Positions 28,565-40,407 of a DNA stretch of 64,000 nt are shown one piece after another. Position 1 is the stretch's first letter, and each line of letters begins with the position of its first letter. The translations under genes and the position numbers were made by a program. This DNA comes from Winogradskyella endarachnes (GTDB lineage: Bacteria > Bacteroidota > Bacteroidia > Flavobacteriales > Flavobacteriaceae): positions 558,001 to 622,000 of the forward strand of contig NZ_WOWS01000001.1 of NCBI RefSeq assembly GCF_009741275.1. The letters are read 5' to 3'. The notes under the pieces were generated by a model. The model made no database searches and had not been told where the DNA came from. It was given only the letters and a program-made list of their open reading frames with translations.

Positions 28565-28586
28565 CCCCTTTAATGCCCCAAAGGGG
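28565..28586. repeat. short palindromic repeat, family B
   Basis: CCCCTTT-N8-AAAGGGG hairpin followed by AAAACC, directly after the ybaB stop. Lacks a T tract, so probably not a terminator. A degenerate relative lies at 16826-16849. Confidence 0.55.
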
Positions 28587-28645
28587 AAAACCAATACTTT
28601 AAAAATACTGTTGAAATAGTAACTTTTTTTTAAGGCATACATTAT

Positions 28646-29662
28646 TTATAAGGATTTTAAAACTCCCATTAACTTGTCATGCATTTGGTCTGTATAATCC
28701 AAATGTGTGACCATGCGAAGCTTATTGCTTCCCATGCCTATAATTCTAATATTCTTTTCGTTTAGATTATTTAGGAATTGTGTTTCATCCACATCATCGT
28801 TTAATTCAAAAATAACGATGTTAGTTTCAATGGGTTCTATTTTTTTAATAATCTGCAATTTAGATAGAACCTCTCCTATTTCCTTGGCACGCTTATGATC
28901 GTCTGCAAGGCGTTCTATGTTGTTATCTAAAGCATACAAACCAGCTGTTGCTAAATAACCTATTTGTCTCATATTGCCACCAAATAGTTTTCTCAAGCTT
29001 AAGGATTGTTTCATAATGTCCTCGTCTCCTATTAAAACAGAACCCACAGGGCAACCTAAACCTTTGCTTAAACATACCGAAATTGTATCGAAAACATTTC
29101 CGTATTGCAACGTGGTTTCATTTTTAGCTACCATAGCATTCCAGATTCTTGCACCATCAATATGAAAACCTAAATTATTGGCTTTGCAGACTTTCTTTAT
29201 GTTTTCAAATTCTTTAAAATCCCAACAGGCTCCTCCTCCTTTATTGGTTGTATTTTCTACTTCTACTAAACTAGATTGACTATAATAATATTCTGGTGGA
29301 TTAATAGCTTCTATAACTTGTTCCGCAGTAAACATACCTCTGTTACCATCTATTAATTTACAAGAGGCTGCACTGTGAAAAGCCACACCTCCAACTTCAT
29401 AATTATAGATATGTGCGTATTTATCACAAATTACTTGTTCGCCAGGATTGGTGTGTAATTTTATGGCAATTTGATTTGCCATACTTCCTGATGGAAAAAA
29501 CAAAGCCTTTTCCTTTCCAAACATTTTAGCCAATCGTTCCTCTAACTCATTTACAGTTGGGTCTTCTCTAAAAACATCATCACCCACACGTGCAGACATC
29601 ATAGCTTCTAACATGCGTTTTGTTGGTTTTGTAACTGTATCGCTTCTTAAATCTATAATCAT
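28646..29662 (-). CDS. ltaE: low-specificity L-threonine aldolase
   Basis: 338-aa fold-I PLP enzyme that splits L-threonine and L-allo-threonine to glycine and acetaldehyde. Family start [43 protein letters not shown] and the PLP lysine in [12 protein letters not shown] (around residue 200). Length is normal. A TATTTTTG -7 box lies at 29688-29695 on the minus strand, giving a leader of about 20 nt. Confidence 0.93.
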   Translation of the reverse strand: MIIDLRSDTVTKPTKRMLEAMMSARVGDDVFREDPTVNELEERLAKMFGKEKALFFPSGSMANQIAIKLHTNPGEQVICDKYAHIYNYEVGGVAFHSAASCKLIDGNRGMFTAEQVIEAINPPEYYYSQSSLVEVENTTNKGGGACWDFKEFENIKKVCKANNLGFHIDGARIWNAMVAKNETTLQYGNVFDTISVCLSKGLGCPVGSVLIGDEDIMKQSLSLRKLFGGNMRQIGYLATAGLYALDNNIERLADDHKRAKEIGEVLSKLQIIKKIEPIETNIVIFELNDDVDETQFLNNLNEKNIRIIGMGSNKLRMVTHLDYTDQMHDKLMGVLKSL

Positions 29663-29980
29663 TTCAGCAAATTCTATTAAATATTAGCAAAAATAGTTTT
29701 ATTTCATAAGTTATATTTCACCTATATTAAAAATTCTACTCAATATGCAAAATCAACAAAACTTACATTAATAGTATTATTATATATCTAAATTGAATTA
29801 TTTATCAAAAAAAACCATCATTAAATATGTAATTAATAAATATCAAACTTATATGGTTCTGAAATAAAAACAGTTTATCGAAGATTAAAGTCTGTTGTAG
29901 CCATATATAGTTATTTCATCGATAAAATAAACACCACTTTTCTATTTAACTGAAATTTTAGAGTTCTCAACAGTTTTTTT

Positions 29981-30000
29981 TTAACATAACTTTATGTTAA
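29981..30000. promoter_or_regulatory. 20-bp palindrome, probable operator
   Basis: TTAACATAA-CT-TTATGTTAA: perfect 9-bp arms around 2 bp, 48 bp before the lipoprotein start at 30049. It is followed by TAATTTCG, a weak -7-like box. The rest of the 386-bp gap (29663-29980) is AT-rich without recognisable genes. Confidence 0.5.
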
Positions 30001-30048
30001 GATAATTTCGTCTAACTATTAATCATATATTACTTAATACAATTGAAA

Positions 30049-31212
30049 ATGAGAAAATTATCAAAATTAATTTTACTTTCTGTACTAATCGGTTTTACAT
30101 CGTGTCAAGATGAGTCTATAGACGAGTCACAAAATCAGCAAGTTGAATTAAATTTTAGAGATGGCAATGTTGTCTCTGATGGACTTTTAGAAAAAGATGA
30201 ATTAGTATTTACTGATAAAAGTGAATTACTAAGTGTACGCAACGAAGAGTTTATTCAGAAATCTGTAGTAGCATGTACTCCTGATTTATTAGAAACAGGA
30301 TACGATCCAACAGTAAACATTGAAGTAATTAGTAAACCAGGAACTAATGGTTACTTTGATGTATCTTTAGATGGTGGTGACATTGTTCAGGCATATTGTT
30401 CTGATAGATTACCAAGTCTTAGTGCTGAGGACGATTTTTTAGATTTTAGTGTTATTTCTAGCTACGACGACGCTATTTTAGCTGGTGGTACTTTTGAAAA
30501 TGTTTACACTAATCCACAAAATTTCGATAAAGTTAACTGGATTCTTAACAATATCGATATCAGTGATGAATCTGTTTACACATACGGACACGTACAATAT
30601 GCAATTTGGAAATTAATTGAGGGGCCATTTTACAATGATTTTACAGATTATTTAACGCCAACTCCTGGTGATTGGGTAAACTATATTGATGATGCATTAG
30701 GTGATGATATCTACGACTTGGCTGTTGCAAACGGTGAAGGATATACACCATCTTGTGGCGAAAAATTAGGATTACTTTTAATTCCTGCAAATCCAGATGA
30801 CGTTCAATCAATTTTAATAACAAAAGACTTACCTGCTGCTCCTGTTGAAGAATGTGATGATTGTTTAGGTAAAGTAACTGATTTAACTTTAAAATGGGAT
30901 TGGCATAACGACTACAGAGTTAGAGTATACCAGCGTTACGAAAATACTTGTTATGCTGTAAAAGTATTTGATAGCGTTGTAGGTCTTAACGATGAAATTG
31001 CTGTAAGCGGAGTTAACAGTAATGGTACTTTTGGCAAATACTTATATGTTTATGTAGGTAACTGCTATTACACTAAAATTAAAACAAACTGTAACTTAAA
31101 CATTGGACCTGGCTACAAGAGAGGAGTTCTAGAAGTAGTTGAAGGACAAAGTTCTTTAGGTGGTGAATTATGCGATTATGTACCACCACATAACTATTGC
31201 TACTGGTGGTAG
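30049..31212 (+). CDS. surface lipoprotein with thioester-like domain and GKVT-type C-terminal domain
   Basis: 387 aa. The frame also allows a TTG two codons upstream, but the ATG at 30049 gives a clean lipoprotein signal (LLSVLIGFTSC, lipid Cys 19). Residues 90-200 contain a YC (C117 in QAYCSDR), NWILNN and HVQYAIW (Q183), the order of the Cys-Gln thioester/TQXA domains of Gram-positive adhesins; the T of TQ is V here and the Cys-Gln distance (66 residues) is shorter than usual. Residues 268-387 (CLGKVTDLTLKW, NCNLNIGPG, LEVVEGQSSLGGELC) match a flavobacterial C-terminal domain I recall as DUF7467. Possibly a covalent surface adhesin; inference. Confidence 0.75.
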   Translation: MRKLSKLILLSVLIGFTSCQDESIDESQNQQVELNFRDGNVVSDGLLEKDELVFTDKSELLSVRNEEFIQKSVVACTPDLLETGYDPTVNIEVISKPGTNGYFDVSLDGGDIVQAYCSDRLPSLSAEDDFLDFSVISSYDDAILAGGTFENVYTNPQNFDKVNWILNNIDISDESVYTYGHVQYAIWKLIEGPFYNDFTDYLTPTPGDWVNYIDDALGDDIYDLAVANGEGYTPSCGEKLGLLLIPANPDDVQSILITKDLPAAPVEECDDCLGKVTDLTLKWDWHNDYRVRVYQRYENTCYAVKVFDSVVGLNDEIAVSGVNSNGTFGKYLYVYVGNCYYTKIKTNCNLNIGPGYKRGVLEVVEGQSSLGGELCDYVPPHNYCYWW

Positions 31213-31235
31213 TCAATACTAATAAATATAATTTT

Positions 31236-31266
31236 AAAAAGAGGTGCTTACAGTACCTCTTTTTTT
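31236..31266 (+). terminator. rho-independent terminator
   Basis: AAAAAGAGGT, loop GCTTACAGT (partly paired), ACCTCTTTTTTT directly after the lipoprotein gene. Confidence 0.8.
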
Positions 31267-31382
31267 ATTCTTAAATAATAAAAAATTTGACTTTTATCCT
31301 TTAATACTTGGGATATAATATTTTATAAATATCTATCTTATAGCTTAACAGAACGCTTTACTAATTAAAAATATTGATTCAA

Positions 31383-32522
31383 TTAATTCTTAAACTTGGC
31401 TTTTAATAACTTTTTTGTTCTCCAAGCGTAAATAAAGAGCATTGGTATAGGATCCTTGAAAACAAATTTCAAAGGTGTACTATGTAGAATGTATTTTACT
31501 TTTAATAACGTCGCAGGTTTATTTGAAACTAGGCGCGCTAAACCTCTTAAATTAACATAAGAAATTTCTTTAGCCTTTTTATAATCAAATAGTTTGTTTA
31601 ATGTTAATAAGCAATGCAAATATGGAAAGTTAACTTGCGCCATAGAAGATGCGTCAATATTCATCCAATACCTACTATTTATTTCTATTATTTTAAAACT
31701 GTTATCATCCTTATCATATCTGCAATCTATATTTGCTACACCAGACCATTCTAAACCCTTCATTACTTTTTTAATAATCTCTAATAATTGAGTATTATCA
31801 ACAAATTTAAATCCTGTTTGAGGTTCTAAATCTTGATGTTCAATTTTCTCAGTACTTTGAACTGAATACGCTTTTATTTCTCCCTTATCGCAAAGAACAT
31901 TACAACATAAATCGTAGCCATTGACATAATTTTGATAAATAACGTTACAATTATATTTAATTAATTTGTTATAATTTTCAACTTCCTCTGGGTTCTTTAA
32001 TATTTTAATTTGGTTACCGCCACTATAGCCATTAACGGGTTTAGCTATTATTGGAAATTTTAAGTTATTAAAATTAGGAAGCTCATTAGGCTTAGTAATT
32101 TCACTTTCAGGACAGGGAAGATTATTAATCTTTAAAAATCGATATAAAAGACCTTTATCAATAGCGGTAAAATAATTTTCATTTGAAGGTAAAACACAAA
32201 CTTTACATGCGTCTTTCAGTAAGCTTTTGTTTTTAATAATACGCGCAATACCACCATCAAAAATGGGCATAATAAGATCAATCTTATGTCTTTCAACTTC
32301 TTTATTAATATTACTTATCCATGTTGCGGTACTTCCATTAGGATAATAGGAAAAATGTTTAATTCTTCTAGAATATCGTAAATGACTATTCTTGTTAGAA
32401 GACATAATATAAATCTTAATAGCTTTATAAAAGGATAGACAATTTACTACTTGATATGCTAAAACTTTTTGGTCGTCACTATCAGGTATTAAAATTGAAA
32501 AGTTCTCTAAACCTTCATTCAT
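31383..32522 (-). CDS. ATP-grasp domain protein
   Basis: 379 aa. A pre-ATP-grasp Rossmann-like domain (residues 1-115, FSILIPDSDD) is followed by an ATP-grasp fold: IIAKPVNGYSGGNQIKIL (phosphate loop), VIYQNYVNGYDLCCNVLCDKG, and the metal-binding FKIIEINSRYWMN. A C-terminal extension of about 80 residues ends in the basic TKKLLKAKFKN. It is a carboxylate-amine ligase of the carbamoyl-phosphate-synthase-like branch. Single gene; no partner cluster, so substrate unknown. Confidence 0.82.
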   Translation of the reverse strand: MNEGLENFSILIPDSDDQKVLAYQVVNCLSFYKAIKIYIMSSNKNSHLRYSRRIKHFSYYPNGSTATWISNINKEVERHKIDLIMPIFDGGIARIIKNKSLLKDACKVCVLPSNENYFTAIDKGLLYRFLKINNLPCPESEITKPNELPNFNNLKFPIIAKPVNGYSGGNQIKILKNPEEVENYNKLIKYNCNVIYQNYVNGYDLCCNVLCDKGEIKAYSVQSTEKIEHQDLEPQTGFKFVDNTQLLEIIKKVMKGLEWSGVANIDCRYDKDDNSFKIIEINSRYWMNIDASSMAQVNFPYLHCLLTLNKLFDYKKAKEISYVNLRGLARLVSNKPATLLKVKYILHSTPLKFVFKDPIPMLFIYAWRTKKLLKAKFKN

Positions 32523-32863
32523 TTATTAGTAATTTATTGCAAAGAAAATTAAAATTAATCACTAAAACCTCAATGCCCATTAATATACGATATAACAACA
32601 ATATCCTCGGTTAATCAACTATAATTAACCTGTTATCTTAAATAAAAACACTAGCAAATTGTTACTGAGTAAATCAAAAAAACATTTACAATTTTACTCA
32701 AATTTTAAAAGACGTAATTAGCCTATTCTTTAAGAAATGGTATTGCTATGTCACGTATCCACCTAATTATTTCCAATTTTACCATATAGAATTCATTAAA
32801 AAAACAATTCAAAATTATGGCACTTTAAATCCACTGCATATATTTGTAGAAACAACAAAATAT
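32523..32863 (+). promoter_or_regulatory. divergent intergenic region upstream of prfB
   Basis: AT-rich gap between the ATP-grasp gene and prfB. A TATATTTG -7 box at 32839-32846 lies 17 nt before the prfB ATG, without a clear -33 box. The prfB frame happens to be open for more than 50 codons upstream of the ATG, but it has no ATG/GTG/TTG start that I found and no family residues. Nothing else seen. Confidence 0.5.
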
Positions 32864-33968
32864 ATGATTACATCAGATCAAATTAAAGATCTTAATTCCC
32901 GTCTAGACATACTTAGACAATATCTTTGACTTAGATGCTAAGCTCATAGAAATATCTAACGAAGAAGAGCAAACCTTCGACCCTAATTTCTGGAACGATT
33001 CTAAAGCTGCAGAATTGGTAATGAAATCCATTAGAGAGAAAAAAAGTTGGGTTAACGATTATAACGATGCTAAATCGCTTTTTGAAGATTTAGAAGTTAT
33101 ATACGAATTTTACAAAGAAGACGAAGCTCCTATGGAGAACGTTGTAAACCGTTTTGAAGCTGCTGTAAATGCCATTGAAAAACTAGAATTTAAAAATATG
33201 CTTTCTGAAGAAGGCGATAGTTTAAGTGCCGTTTTACAAATTACTGCAGGTGCGGGCGGAACAGAGTCTTGCGATTGGGCAAGTATGCTAATGCGTATGT
33301 ATTTAATGTATGCAGAAAAAAGCGGATTTAAAGTTAGAGAACTCAACATGCAAGAAGGCGATGTTGCAGGCATAAAAACTGTAACGTTAGAGATTGAAGG
33401 CAACTATGCTTTTGGCTGGCTTAAAGGTGAAAACGGTGTACATCGTTTAGTGCGTATTTCTCCTTTTGATAGTAATGCAAAACGCCACACTAGCTTTGCT
33501 TCAGTATATGTTTATCCGTTAGTAGACGATTCTATTGAAATAGATATTAATCCTTCAGATATTGAAATAACAACAGCTAGATCTAGTGGTGCTGGAGGTC
33601 AAAATGTCAATAAAGTTGAAACAAAAGTTCAGTTATTACACAAACCCTCTGGCATACAAATTCAATGTTCAGAAACACGTTCTCAACACGATAATAGAAC
33701 TAGAGCAATGCAAATGTTAAGATCTCAATTATACGAAATTGAATTACAGAAGCAAATGGCGCAACGCGATGATATTGAAGCTAGTAAAATGAAAATTGAA
33801 TGGGGAAGCCAAATAAGAAACTATGTTATGCATCCTTATAAATTAGTAAAAGACGTGCGCTCGGCACACGAAACAGGAAACGTAGATGCCGTAATGGACG
33901 GGGACATAGAACCTTTTTTAAAAGCTTATTTAATGATGATGGGTCAAAAAGAAGATTCGGCATTATAA
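32864..33968 (+). CDS. prfB: peptide chain release factor 2 (programmed +1 frameshift)
   Basis: Recognises UGA and UAA stop codons and releases the peptide. Translation starts at the ATG 32864 ([14 protein letters not shown]), meets an in-frame TGA at 32927-32929 after TAT CTT, and must slip +1 to read GAC; coding then continues from 32928 to 33968, in total 367 aa, the usual RF2 length. The decoding tripeptide SPF ([13 protein letters not shown]) and the catalytic GGQ ([13 protein letters not shown]) are intact. The second part alone looks like a gene starting at 33015, which would lack the N-terminal domain. Confidence 0.96.
32915..32930 (+). promoter_or_regulatory. prfB recoding site
   Basis: The slip sequence TAT CTT TGA C is identical to the classical RF2 site. 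Upstream, where most bacteria have an internal Shine-Dalgarno (AGGGGG), this gene reads AGACAA, so the ribosome-pairing stimulator looks lost. Confidence 0.9.
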
Positions 33969-34012
33969 TTGTAATTAACAAAATAAAGTTATCGCTTATT
34001 CTGTAAATAAAT

Positions 34013-34354
34013 ATGATTAAAATATACCATAACCCAAGATGTTCAAAATCTAGACAAGGTCTAGCAATTATAGAAGATTCAGGCAAAGAATTTGAAACAA
34101 TAAAATATCTAGAACAACCATTAAGTGTTATAGAATTAGAATCTATTATTTCAAAATTAGGTGTTAAACCAATAGACATAGTTCGTAAAAATGAAGCCAT
34201 TTGGAAATCCGATTTTAAAGGAAAAATCCTTTCAGACAAAAACATTATTGAAGCTATGGTTAACCATCCTAAATTAATTGAAAGACCAATTGTGGTTAAT
34301 GAAGATAAAGCTGTTGTTGGCAGACCGCCAGAATCAATCACCGAAATCATTTAA
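34013..34354 (+). CDS. arsC: arsenate reductase, ArsC (glutaredoxin-type)
   Basis: 113 aa. The catalytic Cys is C10 in YHNPRCSKSR, and the substrate arginines are seen in IVRKNE, IERPIVV and VGRPPE. Reduces arsenate to arsenite with glutathione/glutaredoxin-type reductant. No arsR, arsB or acr3 neighbours, so it is a stand-alone house-keeping copy; YffB/Spx-like roles are less likely because all three arginines are kept. 44 nt after prfB on the same strand. Confidence 0.9.
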   Translation: MIKIYHNPRCSKSRQGLAIIEDSGKEFETIKYLEQPLSVIELESIISKLGVKPIDIVRKNEAIWKSDFKGKILSDKNIIEAMVNHPKLIERPIVVNEDKAVVGRPPESITEII

Positions 34355-34365
34355 TACAATAAAAA

Positions 34366-34824
34366 ATGAAAAAGACTACTTTACTATTATTTATGGTACT
34401 ATTTGCTTTAAGTACAAATGCACAAATGCGCAGAAACTCTAATAGAATTCCTCAAGCAAGTAGTGAACCAACAGAAGAACAATTAGAAAAACGTGCGCGC
34501 GAAATGGAAGAGCGCAAAGAAGAATTTATTAATAATTTCTTAACCACATTAGAAGCAGACGAATTTCAAAAGCATATTATTAAGCAAAACATTAATAGTT
34601 TTTTTGAAGCCAAAGTGGCACTTTTTAAAGTAAAATACGACCATAGTATAGACAGAAAAAATGCTATTGAAAATCTTGAAAACAATCATTTTAAAGATTT
34701 AGAAGAATTAATTTCTGATGCTGATATGGCTAAGATCAAAGAAATGATTAAAGGTAAATTTGACGAAAAAGAAGTGATAAAAGAAAAGCGTAAAAAAAAG
34801 AAGAAAAAAAAGGACGAGGACTAA
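34366..34824 (+). CDS. hypothetical exported protein, charged
   Basis: 152 aa. Signal peptide KKTTLLLFMVLFALSTNAQ, then a helical charged region (EPTEEQLEKRAREMEERKEE; FFEAKVALFKVKYDHS) and a Lys-rich C-terminus (KEKRKKKKKKKDED). It starts 12 nt after arsC, so probably the same transcript. The helical layout resembles periplasmic Spy/CpxP-type proteins only loosely. Function unknown. Confidence 0.7.
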   Translation: MKKTTLLLFMVLFALSTNAQMRRNSNRIPQASSEPTEEQLEKRAREMEERKEEFINNFLTTLEADEFQKHIIKQNINSFFEAKVALFKVKYDHSIDRKNAIENLENNHFKDLEELISDADMAKIKEMIKGKFDEKEVIKEKRKKKKKKKDED

Positions 34825-34950
34825 TTTTTTAAAATTAGAATTCATACAGACTTTTTTAACACATTGCTTTAACAAAAGATTAACCATTTACGATTGAACT
34901 AAAGGTATTTTTGCTAGTCCTATATCAATACTAACCTTTAAAAAATTGTA

Positions 34951-37512
<2,562 letters not shown>

Positions 37513-37534
37513 ATCTTTAATACATTAGTAATTT

Positions 37535-37575
37535 AAAAAGGCACAAAACGTAATTTTCTACATTTTGTGCCTTTT
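37535..37575. terminator. bidirectional rho-independent terminator
   Basis: AAAAGGCACAAAA with TTTTGTGCCTTTT, plus inner GTA/TAC pairing around ATTTTC. Lies between the convergent receptor and metalloprotease genes. Confidence 0.85.
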
Positions 37576-37601
37576 ACATTTTATATAAAATAGAACTTAT
37601 T

Positions 37602-40196
37602 TTATTTCACTTCCTTTAAAGCATTATCTATTAACATACGTAAATGCTGCTTATGTGCTTTACTAGAAACATTGCCACTTGGAGCTGCCATACTTCTAAT
37701 TTGTTTTAAATTGTACAACGCCATTGATTTTGCATTATTGGTATAACGGCTATTTTGCTTCCCTATCAACATATCTATTAGCATATTGGTATAAGCTAAT
37801 TGTAAATTTTGTCTAAATGAATTTACATTTCCAAAAATATCAGCTTTAAAAATAGACGAATTTAAATCGGTCATAAATTTAGACAAGCTATAATCATTAC
37901 CATACAATTCACTATCTGTTATTCTCTGTAACGTATTTCTATGTAATAAATGTCTTAACACATTACGCTGATATGTTAAAACCTGATTATGAATTTTTGG
38001 ATCTTCTGGTCCTCTCATAAATCCATATCCACGTCTTTGCATTGCTAAATCATTATATAAATCATTTGGTGCACTAAAGGCTTCTGGTGCAAAGGCATAT
38101 TTTTTTAAAGCATCCATGGCGCGTTTTTGATCCTCTAAACTTACAGGAGTAAATGGTTGTGTACCGCCTTCTTGCCCAACCATAGCACGATCCACATAAA
38201 CACCACCAATAAACCTAGAAATTACATTAACAGCAGTTGCTCGTTGACCACTTAAAATATAATATGCTCTCCTTAATTCTTGATAAGATTCTCCTTCTTT
38301 TGAAAATTTAGATTTTACAACTTGCATCATACTATCTACTAACTTTATTCTATCAATAGAGTATCCTATTTGATCATTAGATAAATCACCAATCATTACC
38401 CTTGGGTCGATTGCTTTTCCTGGAGCACGCATATCATCAGCATCGTTTCCAAAAATTAGTTGTGGTTCTGTACTTCTATTGAGTAAAGCTACTTTTTCAT
38501 CTTCAGATTTAAATGGTGTATATCCAAATTGTATTGCCCAAACATCATAAGGTCCTACAGAAGTGTCATAATATTGTCCTTGTTTGGTTCTATCGTTAGT
38601 GATATTAATTCCGGCATAATCCATCACAGAACCTGTTAAACATTTTCCTTCAATAAAATCTTTGTTTGCTAATTCTTCCGGCGAAAATAACTGGCTCGCT
38701 TTCATGTTATGATTTAAACCTAAGGTATGGCCAACTTCATGCATAATTAAGGCTAACATAGCTTCTTCTTTCATTCTCTCCATTTCTAATTCAGAACCTC
38801 CAGCAGCTTCAACTACTGCTTGTCCAAACATAGTATTCTCGTGCATTACATGTCCAAAAGAACATAATACTTTATTTTTCTGTAAATATTCTGAGGCATC
38901 AAATTCTGCATCTGCTTTTGCTAAATCAAATAATTGATCGTAGAACACTCTATTTGTAAAATGTACATACTCTAACATAATATCAGCACCAATTATTTCA
39001 CCAGTTTTAGGGTTTACAAAACTTGGACCATAACCGCCAAATGGTGGATTTGGTGAAGACGTCCAACGTAGTACATTATAATTAATATCGCCAGCATCCC
39101 AATCTGCATCATCTGGTTGTAACTTTACAACCATGGCATTTTTAAATCCTGCTTTTTCAAAAGCCTTGTTCCATTCTAATACACCTTGTGTAATAGTTTC
39201 TCTCCACTCTACAGGTGTTGAGTTCTCCATCCACCACGTAATTGGCTTTACTGGCTCTGAAATTGCAGCATTTGGATCTTTCTTTACTAAATTCCAACGA
39301 TGTACTAAATCTTTATATGGTGTAGAATTTGTAGCAGTTTGATCATTAACTTGCGTAGTAAAATACCCAACTCTTGGATCATCTAAACGAATCTCATAAT
39401 CATTATCTGGCATAGCAATTAAACTATGAAACACTTTAATACTAACATTTCTACCATCTGTTACACCTCTAGAACCTCCATTTAATACTGAAGGTTTGGA
39501 GTACACATACTCTACTTCTAAATTAGTGTTATCGTTATAATTTTTAATAGAATTAATTTTGGTTTTATTTTTATCTAAATTACCTAGCGTAAACGACATT
39601 GGACTAGCACCTGGAAAACGTGGTGGTTTTACCTGAGAGAAGGTTTCTTTTAAAAACAAACCATCTGCCTTTATTAAATATAAACCTTCCTTGTTATCAT
39701 GCGCTTCAATTTTTACAGCAGCCATTATACCTTCACTAGTATTTGCATCCTTAGATTTTGAAATAGCATTGTCTGGATCAAAATAAAATGATGTGTTCTG
39801 GGATACAAACTCTATTTTATTATAGAATTTCTTAACTTTAAAAACCTTAGAACCTCCATAAGCTCCTCTAAATCGGCCAGCGTCAATTACACCATTAGAT
39901 ACTTGATTGAAGTGAATGTACTCTTTTCCTAGTTGCTCTTCAGTAATAACCATTTGTAAAGAACCTGTAATAGTATCTCTGTACATTGTAAAAAGCCCTT
40001 CTATTTTTTTGCTAGATTTTGTAAGATCTTTTATCGATTTAGTTTTAGATTTTGGTTTTGGAGCAGATGCTTCAATTTGATTTTTCTTCTTCTTTTTCTT
40101 TTTATTTTGCGCTTCTAGGTGATTTGTTGCCATAAAAGCACACATAACTAAAGTAATAGACAAAAGTCTTAAGACATTACGTTTTTTGATTTTCAT
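37602..40196 (-). CDS. secreted zinc metalloprotease (DUF5117/DUF5118 type)
   Basis: 864 aa. Signal peptide followed by a Lys-rich segment (QNKKKKKKKNQIEA) and a large propeptide-like domain. The metzincin zinc motif HEVGHTLGLNH gives H486, E487, H490 and H496; MDYAGIN supplies the downstream Met-turn. This order is that of the Bacteroidota DUF5117/DUF5118-containing peptidases. Periplasmic or outer-membrane-associated; no type IX C-terminal sorting domain seen. Substrate unknown. Single gene on the minus strand. Confidence 0.88.
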   Translation of the reverse strand: MKIKKRNVLRLLSITLVMCAFMATNHLEAQNKKKKKKKNQIEASAPKPKSKTKSIKDLTKSSKKIEGLFTMYRDTITGSLQMVITEEQLGKEYIHFNQVSNGVIDAGRFRGAYGGSKVFKVKKFYNKIEFVSQNTSFYFDPDNAISKSKDANTSEGIMAAVKIEAHDNKEGLYLIKADGLFLKETFSQVKPPRFPGASPMSFTLGNLDKNKTKINSIKNYNDNTNLEVEYVYSKPSVLNGGSRGVTDGRNVSIKVFHSLIAMPDNDYEIRLDDPRVGYFTTQVNDQTATNSTPYKDLVHRWNLVKKDPNAAISEPVKPITWWMENSTPVEWRETITQGVLEWNKAFEKAGFKNAMVVKLQPDDADWDAGDINYNVLRWTSSPNPPFGGYGPSFVNPKTGEIIGADIMLEYVHFTNRVFYDQLFDLAKADAEFDASEYLQKNKVLCSFGHVMHENTMFGQAVVEAAGGSELEMERMKEEAMLALIMHEVGHTLGLNHNMKASQLFSPEELANKDFIEGKCLTGSVMDYAGINITNDRTKQGQYYDTSVGPYDVWAIQFGYTPFKSEDEKVALLNRSTEPQLIFGNDADDMRAPGKAIDPRVMIGDLSNDQIGYSIDRIKLVDSMMQVVKSKFSKEGESYQELRRAYYILSGQRATAVNVISRFIGGVYVDRAMVGQEGGTQPFTPVSLEDQKRAMDALKKYAFAPEAFSAPNDLYNDLAMQRRGYGFMRGPEDPKIHNQVLTYQRNVLRHLLHRNTLQRITDSELYGNDYSLSKFMTDLNSSIFKADIFGNVNSFRQNLQLAYTNMLIDMLIGKQNSRYTNNAKSMALYNLKQIRSMAAPSGNVSSKAHKQHLRMLIDNALKEVK

Positions 40197-40407
40197 AACT
40201 TATTATTCATTTGATTTTCACCAAGATATTGAATAATTATAAAACTATTTTATTCTTAAATGTTAAATTAATTGATTTGCCAGAGCTCTAAATCCTATTA
40301 CTTTGGATAAAATTCAAAATTTTCTATTGTATTTTTAGATATATCAATTTAGCAAACTTACAATGTGTTTAATGTTTTTCAATTTAAATTTTAGCTAACT
40401 TACTAAC

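Noticed and set aside
32690-32863. Open frame upstream of the prfB ATG
   Set aside because: No usable start codon seen and no family residues; the RF2 N-terminus [14 protein letters not shown] starts at 32864.
33015-33968. prfB as a short gene starting at 33015, or as a frameshifted pseudogene
   Set aside because: The TGA at 32927 lies in the canonical RF2 slip site TATCTTTGAC and the +1 frame restores a full-length RF2; this is programmed recoding.
33826-34350. 174-aa minus-strand frame over arsC
   Set aside because: arsC has intact catalytic residues on the plus strand; the antisense frame has no family features.
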